Shown: positions 1 through 9,874, numbered from the stretch's first letter. The stretch: DNA of 56,175 nt from Erythrobacter sp. WG (GCF_026586795.1 NZ_JAPFGY010000024.1:1-56175); one strand, 5' to 3'. Notes: generated by a model not told the origin, from the letters alone. Numbers and translations: made by a program.

Positions 1-1
1 C

Positions 2-79
2 CGTGCCGCAAGCGCGGCGGTCCTGCGCACCACCAGCGAGGACGCGCGCTGGATCCGGGGCGAGCACCGCATCGGGTAG
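2..79 (+). CDS. C-terminal end of an unidentified protein (partial)
   Basis: Only the last 25 codons lie in the window, ending in TAG at 77-79 with the tail ARWIRGEHRIG. The frame is open to the left edge. The tail is too short to assign a family. It is convergent with the XRE gene that ends at 116. The coding call rests only on the open frame and its Arg/Gly/Ala-rich composition, which is normal for this genome. Confidence 0.4.
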   Translation, partial: RAASAAVLRTTSEDARWIRGEHRIG

Positions 80-115
80 GGGCCGATTGCGGCGGCGACC
101 GGCCGTCGCCGCCGT

Positions 116-346
116 TCAGGCATCGTGCCGCAGATCATCCTCGGACCGCACATAGTCGAGGATGTCGCCCGGCGCGCAGTCGAGGTAGCAGCAGATCGCC
201 GCGAGCGTCGAGAACCTGACCCCCTTCACCCTGCCGGATTTCAGAAGCGAGAGGTTCGATTCCGTGATCCCCACCGCCTGTGCAAGTTCCTTCGATCGGA
301 CCTTGCGGCGCGCCAGCATCACGTCGAGATTGACGACCACCGGCAT
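116..346 (-). CDS. XRE/Cro-type HTH regulator (YozG-like), partner of the DUF2975-like membrane protein
   Basis: A 76-aa protein that is almost entirely one Cro/CI-type helix-turn-helix (residues about 8-65): ARRKVRSKELAQAVGITESN followed by LSLLKSGRVKGVRFSTLAAI. It should bind DNA as a dimer. The start is the ATG at 344-346, which overlaps the stop of the upstream membrane-protein gene (TGATG), so the two are translationally coupled. The gene at 15742-15978 is a clear paralogue with the same RFSTLAAIC core and the same partner arrangement. Known for the family: small XRE proteins next to DUF2975 genes. Inferred: the membrane protein modulates the regulator. Target genes are unknown. Confidence 0.85.
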   Translation of the reverse strand: MPVVVNLDVMLARRKVRSKELAQAVGITESNLSLLKSGRVKGVRFSTLAAICCYLDCAPGDILDYVRSEDDLRHDA

Positions 347-975
347 CACACGATCTCCGCCAGGTCCTGCTCCGCCCGAAGGCCGGCGGCCAGCGCCCAG
401 CTGACGGCAAGCGCCACCAGCGCCAGCAGCAGGTTGAGCGCCCAGCGGCCGAGGTTGACGCGCAGGGCAAAGGCGGCATCCGGATCGAAGGCCTGCGCCA
501 GCTGGGTCGTCTGGAGCGCCTGACCCAGCGGGACGGCCATGACCGCGATGAGCGCGAACAAGGCCCCGCGCCGCAGCCATGGCAGCGACCTGTCGAGGGC
601 GCGGCCCTCAGTTCTGCCCAGCGCCCAGATGCCCCACGCAACCGACAGCAGCAGGCCGATGACCGGCACATCGATCACCATCTGCCCGGCCAGCAGCACC
701 TGCCGCACGCCCCGGCTGCCGAGGTGATCTTGCAGGACCCGTTCCGGATCGGGCCCGGTCTCCGCCAGCGCCCGCACATCGTCGGGAAGGAGATTGAGCG
801 GCGCTGCTTGCGCTGCACACCCATGTCGGTCGCAGGCGATGGTCACGGCCATCAGCTGAGGGGCAAGGGCCGCGGCGCAGATGATTGCCAGGCGGAAGGC
901 GGCAGCGGCGGCGAAGGCAATCGCGATGGCCTTGCAAGCGCGGCTTTGGCCCAAGGTCAGACGGGCTTCGATCAT
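346..975 (-). CDS. DUF2975-like four-helix membrane protein
   Basis: A 209-aa protein with hydrophobic segments at about residues 18-45, 98-116, 137-157 and 172-197, which suggests four membrane helices with a periplasmic loop carrying two Cys (TIACDRHGCAAQ) between helices 1 and 2. The C-terminus (LRAEQDLAEIV) resembles the end of the DUF2975 protein at 15978-16520 (MREDLEGTV). Both overlap a downstream XRE gene in the same way, which is the main support for the family call. The ATG at 973-975 is used. Function is not established; the pairing suggests a membrane sensor or sequestering partner for the HTH protein. Confidence 0.7.
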   Translation of the reverse strand: MIEARLTLGQSRACKAIAIAFAAAAAFRLAIICAAALAPQLMAVTIACDRHGCAAQAAPLNLLPDDVRALAETGPDPERVLQDHLGSRGVRQVLLAGQMVIDVPVIGLLLSVAWGIWALGRTEGRALDRSLPWLRRGALFALIAVMAVPLGQALQTTQLAQAFDPDAAFALRVNLGRWALNLLLALVALAVSWALAAGLRAEQDLAEIV

Positions 976-1076
976 GGCAATCTTTCTGTTTTACGAAAAG
1001 TCATCCCTGTATTACCAAAGTTTCCAGCCCCTGCCGAGTCGGGATCGTCCGATCGGCCGCGCCTTGGAGCCCTGCC

Positions 1077-2048
1077 GTGCCGTTGCGATCTGTCCTGCTG
1101 ATGTGCCCGCTGCTTCTGACCGCCTGCACGGTCACCGTCGGGGCGTCATCGCTTCTGCCGGACCTGCCCGAGCCCGCAGGCGATCGCCCCGCCGCGCCTC
1201 CGGCCGCCCCGGCGCCCTCCGCCGGCGCGGGCGATCAGCCGGTTGCGGCAAAGGAGATCGCGGTCGATCAGGCATCGCTGTTTCCCGCCCTGCCCGATCC
1301 GGACGAGCGCCGCGTCGCCCCGCCCGGCGGCTATGTGCGCGAAGATCGCATCCTTACCCTGCCGGGCCTTGGCGATGTGCACGTCGCGCGCCTCTCCCGG
1401 CCGGGCAACCGCGCGACCGTGATCTACAGCGGCGGCAACGCCTCCTTCATCGCCACCTCGGGCGAACGCCTGAACCGGCTGGCCGAGATCACGCAGGCCG
1501 ATATCGTCACCTTCGACTATCCCGGCAGGGGCGGAACCACCATCGCCAACACGCCCGCCACCCTTCTGGGCTTGGGTCCGGCGCTCGTCGCCGCCTTGCG
1601 CCGGGAAGGATGGATCGCCGAGGGCAGGCTTTACGCCTACGGCTTCTCGCTCGGCGGGGCGTTCGCGGCCAACATGGCGCGCAGCGGCGGCTTCGACGGG
1701 ATCATTCTCGAAGCGACCGCGCCCGATATTGCCGCGGTCGTCCGCAATGCCGTGCCGCCGGCGATGCGTCCTTTCATCCGCGTGCGGATTTCCGACGAGC
1801 TGAAGCTCTACGATTACCGCGGCTATGTGATTGAGGCGCGGGCCCCCGTCCTCGTCATCGCCGGGGAGGCGGACAAGACGGTGGATGCCGAATTATCGCG
1901 CCGCTTTGCCGATGATCTCGCGGCGCAGGGCCTTGCCGTCACGTTCCGGCAGGTGCCGGGGGGACACGGCGACGGCCTCGACGCCGAGAGCGGACGGGCC
2001 GCGGTGCAGGAATTCCTCGCCGCAGCCGCCGTGCGAGCGGACCGCTGA
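1077..2048 (+). CDS. Alpha/beta-hydrolase lipoprotein
   Basis: About 323 aa. The chosen start is GTG 1077, seven bases after a GGAG (1066-1069), because it gives a short lipoprotein signal ending in LLLTAC with the lipid-modified Cys at residue 17. An Ala/Pro-rich linker (about 35-60) precedes the hydrolase fold. Nucleophile motif GFSLGG (Ser about 191), acid in GEADKT and His in GGHGDG form a plausible Ser-Asp-His triad. It is probably anchored in the outer or inner membrane facing the periplasm. Substrate is unknown; the fold includes esterases and dipeptidyl-peptidase-like enzymes. The frame is open farther upstream, but that stretch runs antisense to the DUF2975 gene and lacks a signal peptide. 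Confidence 0.8.
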   Translation: MPLRSVLLMCPLLLTACTVTVGASSLLPDLPEPAGDRPAAPPAAPAPSAGAGDQPVAAKEIAVDQASLFPALPDPDERRVAPPGGYVREDRILTLPGLGDVHVARLSRPGNRATVIYSGGNASFIATSGERLNRLAEITQADIVTFDYPGRGGTTIANTPATLLGLGPALVAALRREGWIAEGRLYAYGFSLGGAFAANMARSGGFDGIILEATAPDIAAVVRNAVPPAMRPFIRVRISDELKLYDYRGYVIEARAPVLVIAGEADKTVDAELSRRFADDLAAQGLAVTFRQVPGGHGDGLDAESGRAAVQEFLAAAAVRADR

Positions 2049-2054
2049 ACGCGG

Positions 2055-3239
2055 CTAAGCGGCCATCATCCCCGGCTTCAGCACCACCTTGGTCCAGGTG
2101 TCCTGCTGCTGCTTGAAGTTCTTGTAGCCCCTGGGCGCATCCTCCAGCCCCAGGCGGTGGCTGATGAGGAGGGTGGTGTCGAGCTTGCCCTCCTCGATCA
2201 TCGCCAGCAGGTCCGCGAGGTAGCGGTGAACGTGGGTCTGCCCGGTGCGTAGCTGCACCCCCTTCTCCATCAGCGCGCCCAGCGGGAACTTGTCGGTCAT
2301 CCCGCCATAGACGCCGGGCATCGACACCCGCCCGCCGGGGCGCACCGCGAGGATCGCCTGCTTCAGCGCGCTCGCCCGGTCGGCGCCGATGCCGATGGTC
2401 TGCTTGGCGACGTCGATGATGTTGTCGATGGCAAAGCCGTGGGCTTCCATCCCCACCGCGTCGATCACCGCATCGACCCCGATGCCGCCCGACATCTCCA
2501 TCAACGCCTCGCGCACGTCGGTGGTGCGGAAGTTGATGGTCTTGGCGCCGAGCTTCCTCGCCAGCTCCAGCCGGTGCGGATAGTGGTCGATCGCGATCAC
2601 CTGCGCCGCGCCCATCACCAGCGCCGACTGGATCGCAAACAGGCCGACGGGGCCGCAGCCCCACACCGCCACCGTGTCGTCCGGGCCGATGTCGGCGTTC
2701 TCGGCCGCCATCCACCCGGTCGGCAGGATGTCCGAGAGGAACAGCACCTCCTCGTCGTCGAGATGGTCGGGCACGACGATGGGGCCGACATCGGAGAAGG
2801 GCACGCGCACATATTCGGCCTGCCCGCCCGAATAGCCGCCGGTCATGTGCGAATAGCCGAAGATGCCCGCCATCGGGTAGCCGTAGAGCTTCTCCGACAT
2901 ATCCTGCTTTTCGACCGGGTTCGAATTTTCGCAGCACGAGAACTGGCTGATCCGGCAGTGGAAGCAGCCGCCGCAGCTGATCGGGAAGGGGACGACGACG
3001 CGCTCGCCCTTCTGCAAGGTGCTGGCCGAGCCGGTCTCGACGACTTCGCCCATGAACTCGTGGCCGAGGATGTCGCCGGGCTTGAGCGAGGGGATCACCG
3101 CGTCGTAGAGGTGCAGGTCGCTGCCGCAGATCGCGGTCGCGGTGACCTTGATGATCGCATCGCGCGGGTTGACGATCTCGGGATCGTCGACCGTGTCGAC
3201 GCGGACGTCTTGCTTTCCATGCCAGGTCAGGGCGCGCAT
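2055..3239 (-). CDS. Zinc-dependent alcohol dehydrogenase (glutathione-independent formaldehyde dehydrogenase-like)
   Basis: A 394-aa medium-chain dehydrogenase. Catalytic zinc ligands are visible at Cys38 (ICGSD) and His60-Glu61 (GHEF); structural-zinc cysteines are C89, C92, C95 and C102/103 in SCGGCFHC...SCC. The NAD-binding motif GCGPVGLFA follows at about residue 193. Length and the long insert after the structural Cys cluster fit the FDH-like subgroup that oxidises alcohols or aldehydes with NAD(P). Its ATG overlaps the stop of the SRPBCC gene (TGATG) and is preceded by GGAGGAA inside that gene, so the two form a coupled operon. The physiological substrate cannot be told from sequence. 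Confidence 0.92.
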   Translation of the reverse strand: MRALTWHGKQDVRVDTVDDPEIVNPRDAIIKVTATAICGSDLHLYDAVIPSLKPGDILGHEFMGEVVETGSASTLQKGERVVVPFPISCGGCFHCRISQFSCCENSNPVEKQDMSEKLYGYPMAGIFGYSHMTGGYSGGQAEYVRVPFSDVGPIVVPDHLDDEEVLFLSDILPTGWMAAENADIGPDDTVAVWGCGPVGLFAIQSALVMGAAQVIAIDHYPHRLELARKLGAKTINFRTTDVREALMEMSGGIGVDAVIDAVGMEAHGFAIDNIIDVAKQTIGIGADRASALKQAILAVRPGGRVSMPGVYGGMTDKFPLGALMEKGVQLRTGQTHVHRYLADLLAMIEEGKLDTTLLISHRLGLEDAPRGYKNFKQQQDTWTKVVLKPGMMAA

Positions 3240-3904
3240 CAGCGGGGTTCCTCCGTGTTGTATTCGGCATAGGTGCGTGCCGGGGTGGCGATCTCGCCGG
3301 TTTCCATCAGCATCTTGAGGCGTTTGAGGTCATGGCGCGCCTGCATCTCGGGGCTGCGCCCGGCGAGGGTTGCAAGGATGTCGCCGACCTTCCCGCCCTT
3401 TGGCTTGTAGGCGATGATGAGGCCGACGCGCGTGCCCCGGTCTCCCGGCGCGTCCTCGAAAGTGACGCGGCCCTCGGTGTCGATCTCCGAGCCTTCCGTC
3501 GAGCGCCAGGCGATGAGCTCGTTCTCGATCTCGCGCGCGATGCGGGTCTCGACGGCGAAGCTGGTGCCGAGCGGGCCCTTGATGTGCCAGACGCTCAGCG
3601 CCGCATCGCCGGTGACCGGCTCGACCCGCTCCAGATTGGCCATGAAGGTCGAGAGGTTTGAAAAGTCGCGCCAGAAGGCATAGAGTTCAGGCCGCGGCCT
3701 GGCGATGGTGACGGTGCGGCCGACCACCTGGTAATCGCCGAAAGAGCGCCGCGCAGTGTGCCCGGGCGCGCTTTCGTGGTCGTTGCCGCTCTCGCGGCGG
3801 CGTCGCCGGGCGGCGGCGGTCAGCCCTGCGGCGAGGGGGATGGTGGCAAGGCCGATCCCGGCCAGCGCGAGATAGGGCCATCGGCTCGCAGTGTCGTGAC
3901 GCAT
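3239..3904 (-). CDS. SRPBCC/polyketide-cyclase-like protein with N-terminal membrane anchor
   Basis: A 221-aa protein. Residues about 8-27 (WPYLALAGIGLATIPLAAG) form one hydrophobic segment followed by a run of arginines, suggesting an N-in/anchored topology. From about residue 60 on there is a START/SRPBCC fold: RTVTIARPRPELYAFWRDFS, then NLERVEP, WHIKGP and IAYKPKGGKVG. ATG 3904 is preferred over an upstream ATG because GAGGAA sits four bases before it. It is coupled to the downstream alcohol dehydrogenase. Members of this group (cyclase/dehydrase, YndB-like) bind hydrophobic ligands; the ligand here is unknown. Confidence 0.85.
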   Translation of the reverse strand: MRHDTASRWPYLALAGIGLATIPLAAGLTAAARRRRRESGNDHESAPGHTARRSFGDYQVVGRTVTIARPRPELYAFWRDFSNLSTFMANLERVEPVTGDAALSVWHIKGPLGTSFAVETRIAREIENELIAWRSTEGSEIDTEGRVTFEDAPGDRGTRVGLIIAYKPKGGKVGDILATLAGRSPEMQARHDLKRLKMLMETGEIATPARTYAEYNTEEPR

Positions 3905-4249
3905 CGGTTCCTCCGCGTGATGATCGAAGCCGCGAAGGTCGCACGCGGGCCGGGGCCGCCGGCTATCCTGCACTAGCGACCCGGCGCGGGCGAGCGGGTC
4001 GGGGGTGCAGCTCGGCGTCCCGCTGGCGACGGCCTGCGCCAGTGCGAGGCACGCAAGCGACAGGCAGAGCTATCGGGTCCGCGCGCTTCGTGCCACCATC
4101 GCCTCCGCGCCGCACGCGAGTCTTCGGGGGAGTGCGGCCGCGCTGCGGGGGCGCGTCCGACAACAGGGGTTCAGTCTGTCCGTTCCATCAGGGCCGCCCG
4201 CCGCCATGCCGCGCCGGGCGTGCCCCTCAGCGCGCGAAGGAGCCGCATC
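3905..4249. other. Divergent intergenic region between SRPBCC and hydrolase genes
   Basis: A 345-bp GC-rich spacer that must hold promoters for both divergent genes. No convincing -35/-10 pair, hairpin or conserved small ORF was seen. Short open frames occur here but lack ribosome binding sites and recognisable protein sequence. Confidence 0.4.
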
Positions 4250-5080
4250 ATGCCGACGATCACCACCGACGATGGCACCAGCATCTTCTACAAGGACTGG
4301 GGGCCGAAGGACGCGCCCGCCATCGTCTTCCACCACGGCTGGCCGCTGTCCGCGGACGACTGGGACAACCAGATGCTGTTCTTCCTCAATGAGGGCTTCC
4401 GGGTGATCGCCCACGACCGGCGCGGACACGGGCGCTCGGACCAGACCAACACCGGCAACGAGATGGACACCTACGCTGCCGACGTGATCGCGCTGGCGCG
4501 GCACCTCGATCTCCAAGGCGCGGTCCATGTCGGCCATTCGACCGGCGGGGGCGAGGTGATCCGCTATGTGGCGCGGGCCGAGCCCGGCCGGGTCGCCAAG
4601 GCGGTGCTGATCGGCGCGGTGCCGCCGATCATGCTCAAGACCGAAGCCTACCCGCTCGGCCAGCCGATCGAGGTGTTCGACGGCTTCCGCGCCGGGCTTG
4701 CCGCCAACCGCGCGCAGCTGTTCCTCGATGTGCCCAGCGGGCCCTTCTACGGCTTTAACCGCGAGGGCGCCGAGGTCAGCGAGGGGCTGATCCGCAACTG
4801 GTGGCGGCAGGGCATGATGGGCGGCGCCAAGGCGCATTACGACTGCATCAAGGCCTTCTCGGAGACCGACTTCACCGAGGATCTCAAGGCCGTCACCCAG
4901 CCGGTGCTGCTGATGCACGGCGTGGACGACCAGATCGTGCCGATCGACGCTTCGGCCCGCACCGCGATCACGCTGCTGCAAAACGGCACGCTCAAGGAAT
5001 ATCCGGGCCTACCGCATGGCATGGCCTCGACCCATGCCGACACGATCAACGCGGACCTGCTCGCCTTCATCCGGGGGTGA
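4250..5080 (+). CDS. Alpha/beta hydrolase, non-heme chloroperoxidase-like
   Basis: A 276-aa protein starting [18 protein letters not shown], which is the canonical N-terminus of bacterial cofactor-free haloperoxidase/esterase proteins. Motifs: oxyanion HHGWPL (28-33), [10 protein letters not shown] (55-64), nucleophile elbow GHSTGGG with Ser97, acid in HGVDDQIVP and His in LPHGM near the end, so the triad is complete. GAAGGAG lies eight bases before ATG 4250. Such enzymes are hydrolases in vivo and show perhydrolase/halogenation activity in vitro. It stands alone with a divergent upstream neighbour. Confidence 0.9.
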   Translation: MPTITTDDGTSIFYKDWGPKDAPAIVFHHGWPLSADDWDNQMLFFLNEGFRVIAHDRRGHGRSDQTNTGNEMDTYAADVIALARHLDLQGAVHVGHSTGGGEVIRYVARAEPGRVAKAVLIGAVPPIMLKTEAYPLGQPIEVFDGFRAGLAANRAQLFLDVPSGPFYGFNREGAEVSEGLIRNWWRQGMMGGAKAHYDCIKAFSETDFTEDLKAVTQPVLLMHGVDDQIVPIDASARTAITLLQNGTLKEYPGLPHGMASTHADTINADLLAFIRG

Positions 5081-5191
5081 GCGGGAGCGGGCGCGGAGCG
5101 ATGCTTAATTTCGCGCTCCGCGCCTCCTCCGCAGGCGTGCGCATCAAGAGGTTACCGCAGGATTGGGAGTCGGAGCGGCATAGGCGCGCCC

Positions 5192-6427
5192 ATGAGCAAT
5201 CTTGCACATCTCCTGTTTCCGCCCACCGTGTCCGACGCGACCGAAGTTGCCCTGCCCAATTCCTGCGTGCGCGAGGAAATCGGCGATATGCTGGAGGCGG
5301 TGCGCGCCCGGCTGGACATGGACGTCGCCTTCGTCTCGCGCCAGATCGGGGCCACGCACCGCATCTTCACCCACGTCGCCGCGCGCGGCCGTGCGCCGCT
5401 GACCACGGGCGATCACAACCCCAATGACAACAGCCTGTGCTGGCTGGTGATCCAGGGCAAGCTGCCCGAACGCGTCACCGACACCAGCCTCTACGAGGTC
5501 GCGGTATGCCTGCCGATCGTCGACCAGCTCAACGTGCGCTCGCACTTCAGCGTGCCGCTGCTCCGCCGCGACGGGCGGGTGCATGGCAGCCTGTGCTGCT
5601 TCAGCTACCGCCCGCGCCCCGACGTGGGCGAGCGCGAGATGCAGATGATCCGCTCGGTCGCGGCGATCGTCAGCGACCAGATCGAAACCCGCATCGAACT
5701 TGAGGAGGCCTGCGAGGAGGCGGGCCGCGAGATCGTGCGGCTGATCGCGGACGATACCCTCGCGGTGATCCACCAGCCGATCTACGACCTCACTGACTGG
5801 CACCTGGTCGGCCACGAGTGCCTGATGCGCAACCGCGCCGATCCGCAGCGCTCGCCGCTCGACCTGCTCGAGCGCGCGCGCGCCGCGGGCAAGACCAAGG
5901 AGCTCGAGCTGCACGCCGCAAGGAAAGCGCTGGCAACGCTCGACCCGGCGCATCCCGAACGCTTCATCGCCATCAACGTCTCGCCCGCGACGCTGGTCAG
6001 CGATGAGTTGGCGTCGCTGATCCCCGAGGGGCTCGAGGCGCGGCTGGTGATCGAGCTGAACCAACAGGAATCCGCCCCGCAGCGAGCGGTGGTCAAGGAC
6101 GCGATCGAGGCGTGGAAGGCGCGCGCCTGGGTGGCGGTCAACTCCGAAGGGGCGGGCTTTGCCGGCCTGCAATCGCTCGTCGATCTCGGCCCCGATATCG
6201 TCAAGATCGACCGCGAGTTCCTCTCCGGCCTCTCCACCGACGGCGCGCGGCGGGCGCTGGTCAAGGCGCTGGTGCAGTTCGCGGCCGAAACCGGCGTGAC
6301 GCTGATCGCGCAAGGGGTCGAGACCCGCGAGGACCTGCAGGCCCTGCGCGAGCTCGGCGTGCGGTTCGCGCAGGGCTACATCCTCGGCAAGCCGGCCGCG
6401 CCGGGGTGCGGCGTGGCGGTGTGCTGA
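5192..6427 (+). CDS. GAF-EAL protein with degenerate catalytic residues
   Basis: A 411-aa soluble protein. Residues about 25-170 look like a GAF domain; residues about 183-405 are an EAL domain. Some EAL hallmarks remain: HECLMR (E209), INVS (N262), IELN (E288), KID (K338, D340) and AQGYILGKP (Q394). Key metal/catalytic positions are changed: the DDFG loop reads VNSEGAGF (N317, S318) and EGVET reads AQGVET (Q374). In active phosphodiesterases these are Asp-Asp and Glu, so c-di-GMP hydrolysis is unlikely and a binding or protein-interaction role is more probable (inference). Start ATG 5192 gives MSNLAHLLF. It converges tail-to-tail with the AraC gene. Confidence 0.85.
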   Translation: MSNLAHLLFPPTVSDATEVALPNSCVREEIGDMLEAVRARLDMDVAFVSRQIGATHRIFTHVAARGRAPLTTGDHNPNDNSLCWLVIQGKLPERVTDTSLYEVAVCLPIVDQLNVRSHFSVPLLRRDGRVHGSLCCFSYRPRPDVGEREMQMIRSVAAIVSDQIETRIELEEACEEAGREIVRLIADDTLAVIHQPIYDLTDWHLVGHECLMRNRADPQRSPLDLLERARAAGKTKELELHAARKALATLDPAHPERFIAINVSPATLVSDELASLIPEGLEARLVIELNQQESAPQRAVVKDAIEAWKARAWVAVNSEGAGFAGLQSLVDLGPDIVKIDREFLSGLSTDGARRALVKALVQFAAETGVTLIAQGVETREDLQALRELGVRFAQGYILGKPAAPGCGVAVC

Positions 6428-6431
6428 AGGG

Positions 6432-6836
6432 CTAGATCTGCGCCCGTCGATAACGGCCCGGCGAAATCCCCACCTCCTTGCTGAAGGCGGCGGTGAAGTG
6501 GGCCTGGTTGGCAAAGCCGCATTCCAGCGCCAGTTCCGCTAGCGGCATGGCGTCCTCGGTCAGCAATTGCCGCGCCCGTTCGAGCCGGCGGGCGCGCAGG
6601 TAGTGATAGGGTGTCTCGCCCGTCGCCAGCTTGAACACCCTGAGGAAATGGTTGACTGAAAGGTCCGCTTCCCGCGCAAGGTCATCGAGGCCGATGCTCT
6701 CGTTGAGATTGGCCTCGATGAAATCCATCACGCGCTTGAGCTTTGCGGGCGCATGAATTCCGGCCTGTTGCCGGACGTGAACGGCAGATTGCTCTTTAGG
6801 CTCCGTCCCATGGATCCCCCCGATTGCCCCCCGCAC
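6432..6836 (-). CDS. AraC-family transcriptional regulator (single DNA-binding domain)
   Basis: About 134 aa consisting almost only of the AraC/XylS double helix-turn-helix: first HTH about DLAREADLSVNHFLRVFK, then ALECGFANQAHFTAAFSKEV and the final GISPGRYRR motif. There is no sensor domain. The start is uncertain: the frame runs open far upstream without an ATG in a sensible place. GTG 6834-6836 is chosen because GGATGGA lies about seven bases before it; TTG 6842 is the alternative. It follows the winged-helix gene by 68 bases on the same strand and may be co-transcribed with it. Confidence 0.8.
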   Translation of the reverse strand: MRGAIGGIHGTEPKEQSAVHVRQQAGIHAPAKLKRVMDFIEANLNESIGLDDLAREADLSVNHFLRVFKLATGETPYHYLRARRLERARQLLTEDAMPLAELALECGFANQAHFTAAFSKEVGISPGRYRRAQI

Positions 6837-6904
6837 AAACAATCCATCCGCGCGCAGGAAGTCAATTGACGAGAATTCGAAAATAAGGGGGTCCGCGATC
6901 GCGG

Positions 6905-7318
6905 TCAGGAGGGATCTGCGCCAGCCGTGCCGGAAGGGGCAGTATCGTACCCGGAGCCCAGCTCCTGCATGAGCTCGATCCGTTGCTTCCTGAACAACCC
7001 GGCGAGCTTGGCTTCCGCATCCACGCTGATTTCGAGCAGGCCCTTGCGCTGGCTGACAAACCCGCGCTCGGTCAGGGCATCGGCCCATCGCTGGGTCGTC
7101 GCGAGGCCCAGATCGATGGTCTGCGCCACATCGGCGAGCACACAGGGTTCCCCCTTGCGCGCCGCGATGAAGGCGCACAGCAGGATGTCCCAGCCCGGCT
7201 CACCAAGCAGATCGCGATCGACCACCAGTGCGCGCGTCTGCCGCTGCGCAAGGATCTTCTGCGCCTGCTTGAGAAGGGGATCGCGACCCCTGCCTGGGAA
7301 CTGATCGATCAAGGCCAT
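6905..7318 (-). CDS. Winged-helix (MarR-like) DNA-binding protein
   Basis: A 137-aa protein. The segment RDLLGEPGWDILLCAFIA followed by a helix-turn-helix region (VLADVAQTIDLGLATTQRWA) and DALTERGFVSQRKG is the layout of a winged-helix family frequent in sphingomonads. The truncated gene at 55799 has the same block (MFGEPAWDILLDLYI), so the window holds two relatives. ATG 7316-7318 is used. It lies 33 bases after the 51-aa gene, and both precede the AraC gene, suggesting one regulatory operon. The effector and targets are unknown. Confidence 0.75.
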   Translation of the reverse strand: MALIDQFPGRGRDPLLKQAQKILAQRQTRALVVDRDLLGEPGWDILLCAFIAARKGEPCVLADVAQTIDLGLATTQRWADALTERGFVSQRKGLLEISVDAEAKLAGLFRKQRIELMQELGSGYDTAPSGTAGADPS

Positions 7319-7351
7319 AGGAACATCCAGTCTTCGACAGTCGGTTGGCGG

Positions 7352-7507
7352 CTAACCCTCCTTTCCCTCGTCTGCCTCCAGGGCATCGAGAGCGTGCGAG
7401 AGGTATATGCCGACCATCGTCAGCTTTAGGCGATCTGCTTTTTTCAGAAGGGCTTTAAGCTCCGCTTTCAATTCCCGCTTATCAGCGTCCAAATCGTTAT
7501 GGTTCAC
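7352..7507 (-). CDS. 51-aa conserved-looking small protein upstream of winged-helix regulator
   Basis: Reading from GTG 7507 to TAG 7352 gives a charged, helical 51-residue protein. It begins MNHNDLDADKRELKAELKAL, continues with LLKKADRLKLTMVGIYLSHAL and ends DALEADEGKEG. The pattern is an amphipathic helix, a short hydrophobic stretch (LTMVGIYLSHALDAL) and an acidic tail, unlike random GC-rich DNA, where Arg/Pro/Ala dominate. A weak GTGAG lies about six bases before the GTG. It is first in a same-strand run with the winged-helix (33-bp gap) and AraC genes. I do not recognise a named family; I would expect it next to similar regulators in related genomes. Confidence 0.6.
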   Translation of the reverse strand: MNHNDLDADKRELKAELKALLKKADRLKLTMVGIYLSHALDALEADEGKEG

Positions 7508-7644
7508 AAAGTGCTCACAGAAGTTATGCCGTTTATCGGAAACGGACGGACCCGGTAACTAACGAGAGGCTAACAGCCGCTTGCGATTCGGGGCGAACAG
7601 AAACGCGGATTTCCCGATTTGAAGCATATGCACGTGCGCAAATG

Positions 7645-7676
7645 AAAACCCCGGCGGATCGCTCCGCCGGGGTTTT
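7645..7676 (-). terminator. Rho-independent terminator downstream of groEL
   Basis: A perfect 14-bp inverted repeat (AAAACCCCGGCGGA / TCCGCCGGGGTTTT) with a 4-base loop TCGC. The A and T runs at the two ends make it usable in both directions. It lies about 125 bases after the groEL stop on the minus strand, just before the promoter region of the small-protein operon. Confidence 0.8.
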
Positions 7677-7801
7677 CTTGTGTCCTGTGGCTGGGCCGCC
7701 TCGGGCAAAGCCCGAGTCGTCAGACGGGGCCTTGCGGCCCCGCTGGCCGGCCGCGGGCGTGTGCCGCGCCAGCCTTGGCTGGCACGGCCCGCCCTAGCGG
7801 C

Positions 7802-9460
<1,659 letters not shown>

Positions 9461-9489
9461 TTAGAAAGAAAAGACGGGTGTCAGCGGCT

Positions 9490-9777
9490 TCAGCCGACCA
9501 CGCCCATGATGTCGCTTTCCTTCATGATCAGCAGGTCTTCGCCGTTGATCTTGACTTCGGTGCCCGACCACTTGCCGAACAGCACGCGGTCACCGGCCTT
9601 GACGTCGAGCGCGATGCGGTTGCCGCTATCGTCACGGTTGCCTTCGCCGACGGCGATGACTTCGCCTTCGCTCGGCTTCTCCTGAGCGCTGTCGGGGATG
9701 ATGATGCCGCCGGCGGTCTTGGTGTCGGCTTCGATGCGACGGACCACGACGCGGTCATGGAGCGGACGAAATGCCAT
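9490..9777 (-). CDS. groS: Co-chaperonin GroES (Hsp10)
   Basis: A 95-aa protein with the standard N-terminus [20 protein letters not shown], mobile loop [18 protein letters not shown] and C-terminal [10 protein letters not shown]. It caps the GroEL ring. ATG 9777 is the family-standard start, with AAGGAAAGG about eight bases upstream. It is first in the groSL operon. Confidence 0.99.
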   Translation of the reverse strand: MAFRPLHDRVVVRRIEADTKTAGGIIIPDSAQEKPSEGEVIAVGEGNRDDSGNRIALDVKAGDRVLFGKWSGTEVKINGEDLLIMKESDIMGVVG

Positions 9778-9810
9778 GTGTATGACCTTTCCTTGAATGG
9801 ATGAGTTGGC

Positions 9811-9837
9811 TTGGCACTCTCCGTCTGAGAGTGCCAA
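9811..9837 (-). promoter_or_regulatory. CIRCE element (HrcA operator) upstream of groESL
   Basis: Inverted repeat TTGGCACTC-N9-GAGTGCCAA with perfect 9-bp arms, 34 bases upstream of groS. It differs from the consensus TTAGCACTC-N9-GAGTGCTAA by one symmetrical change in each arm, common in alphaproteobacteria. HrcA bound here would block transcription, and release under heat stress raises chaperonin synthesis. hrcA itself is not in the window. Confidence 0.93.
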
Positions 9838-9845
9838 CGCGGGCG

Positions 9846-9874
9846 CAGATGGTTCGCGCCTCGCATTGAGTCAA
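9846..9874 (-). promoter_or_regulatory. Predicted groESL promoter
   Basis: On the minus strand TTGACT (9874-9869), 17-bp spacer, CATCTG (9851-9846). The context CCTTGAC at -35 with CATCTG at -10 fits either a housekeeping promoter or the alphaproteobacterial heat-shock sigma (RpoH) type. Transcription would start just upstream of or within the CIRCE element, the usual arrangement. Confidence 0.55.
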
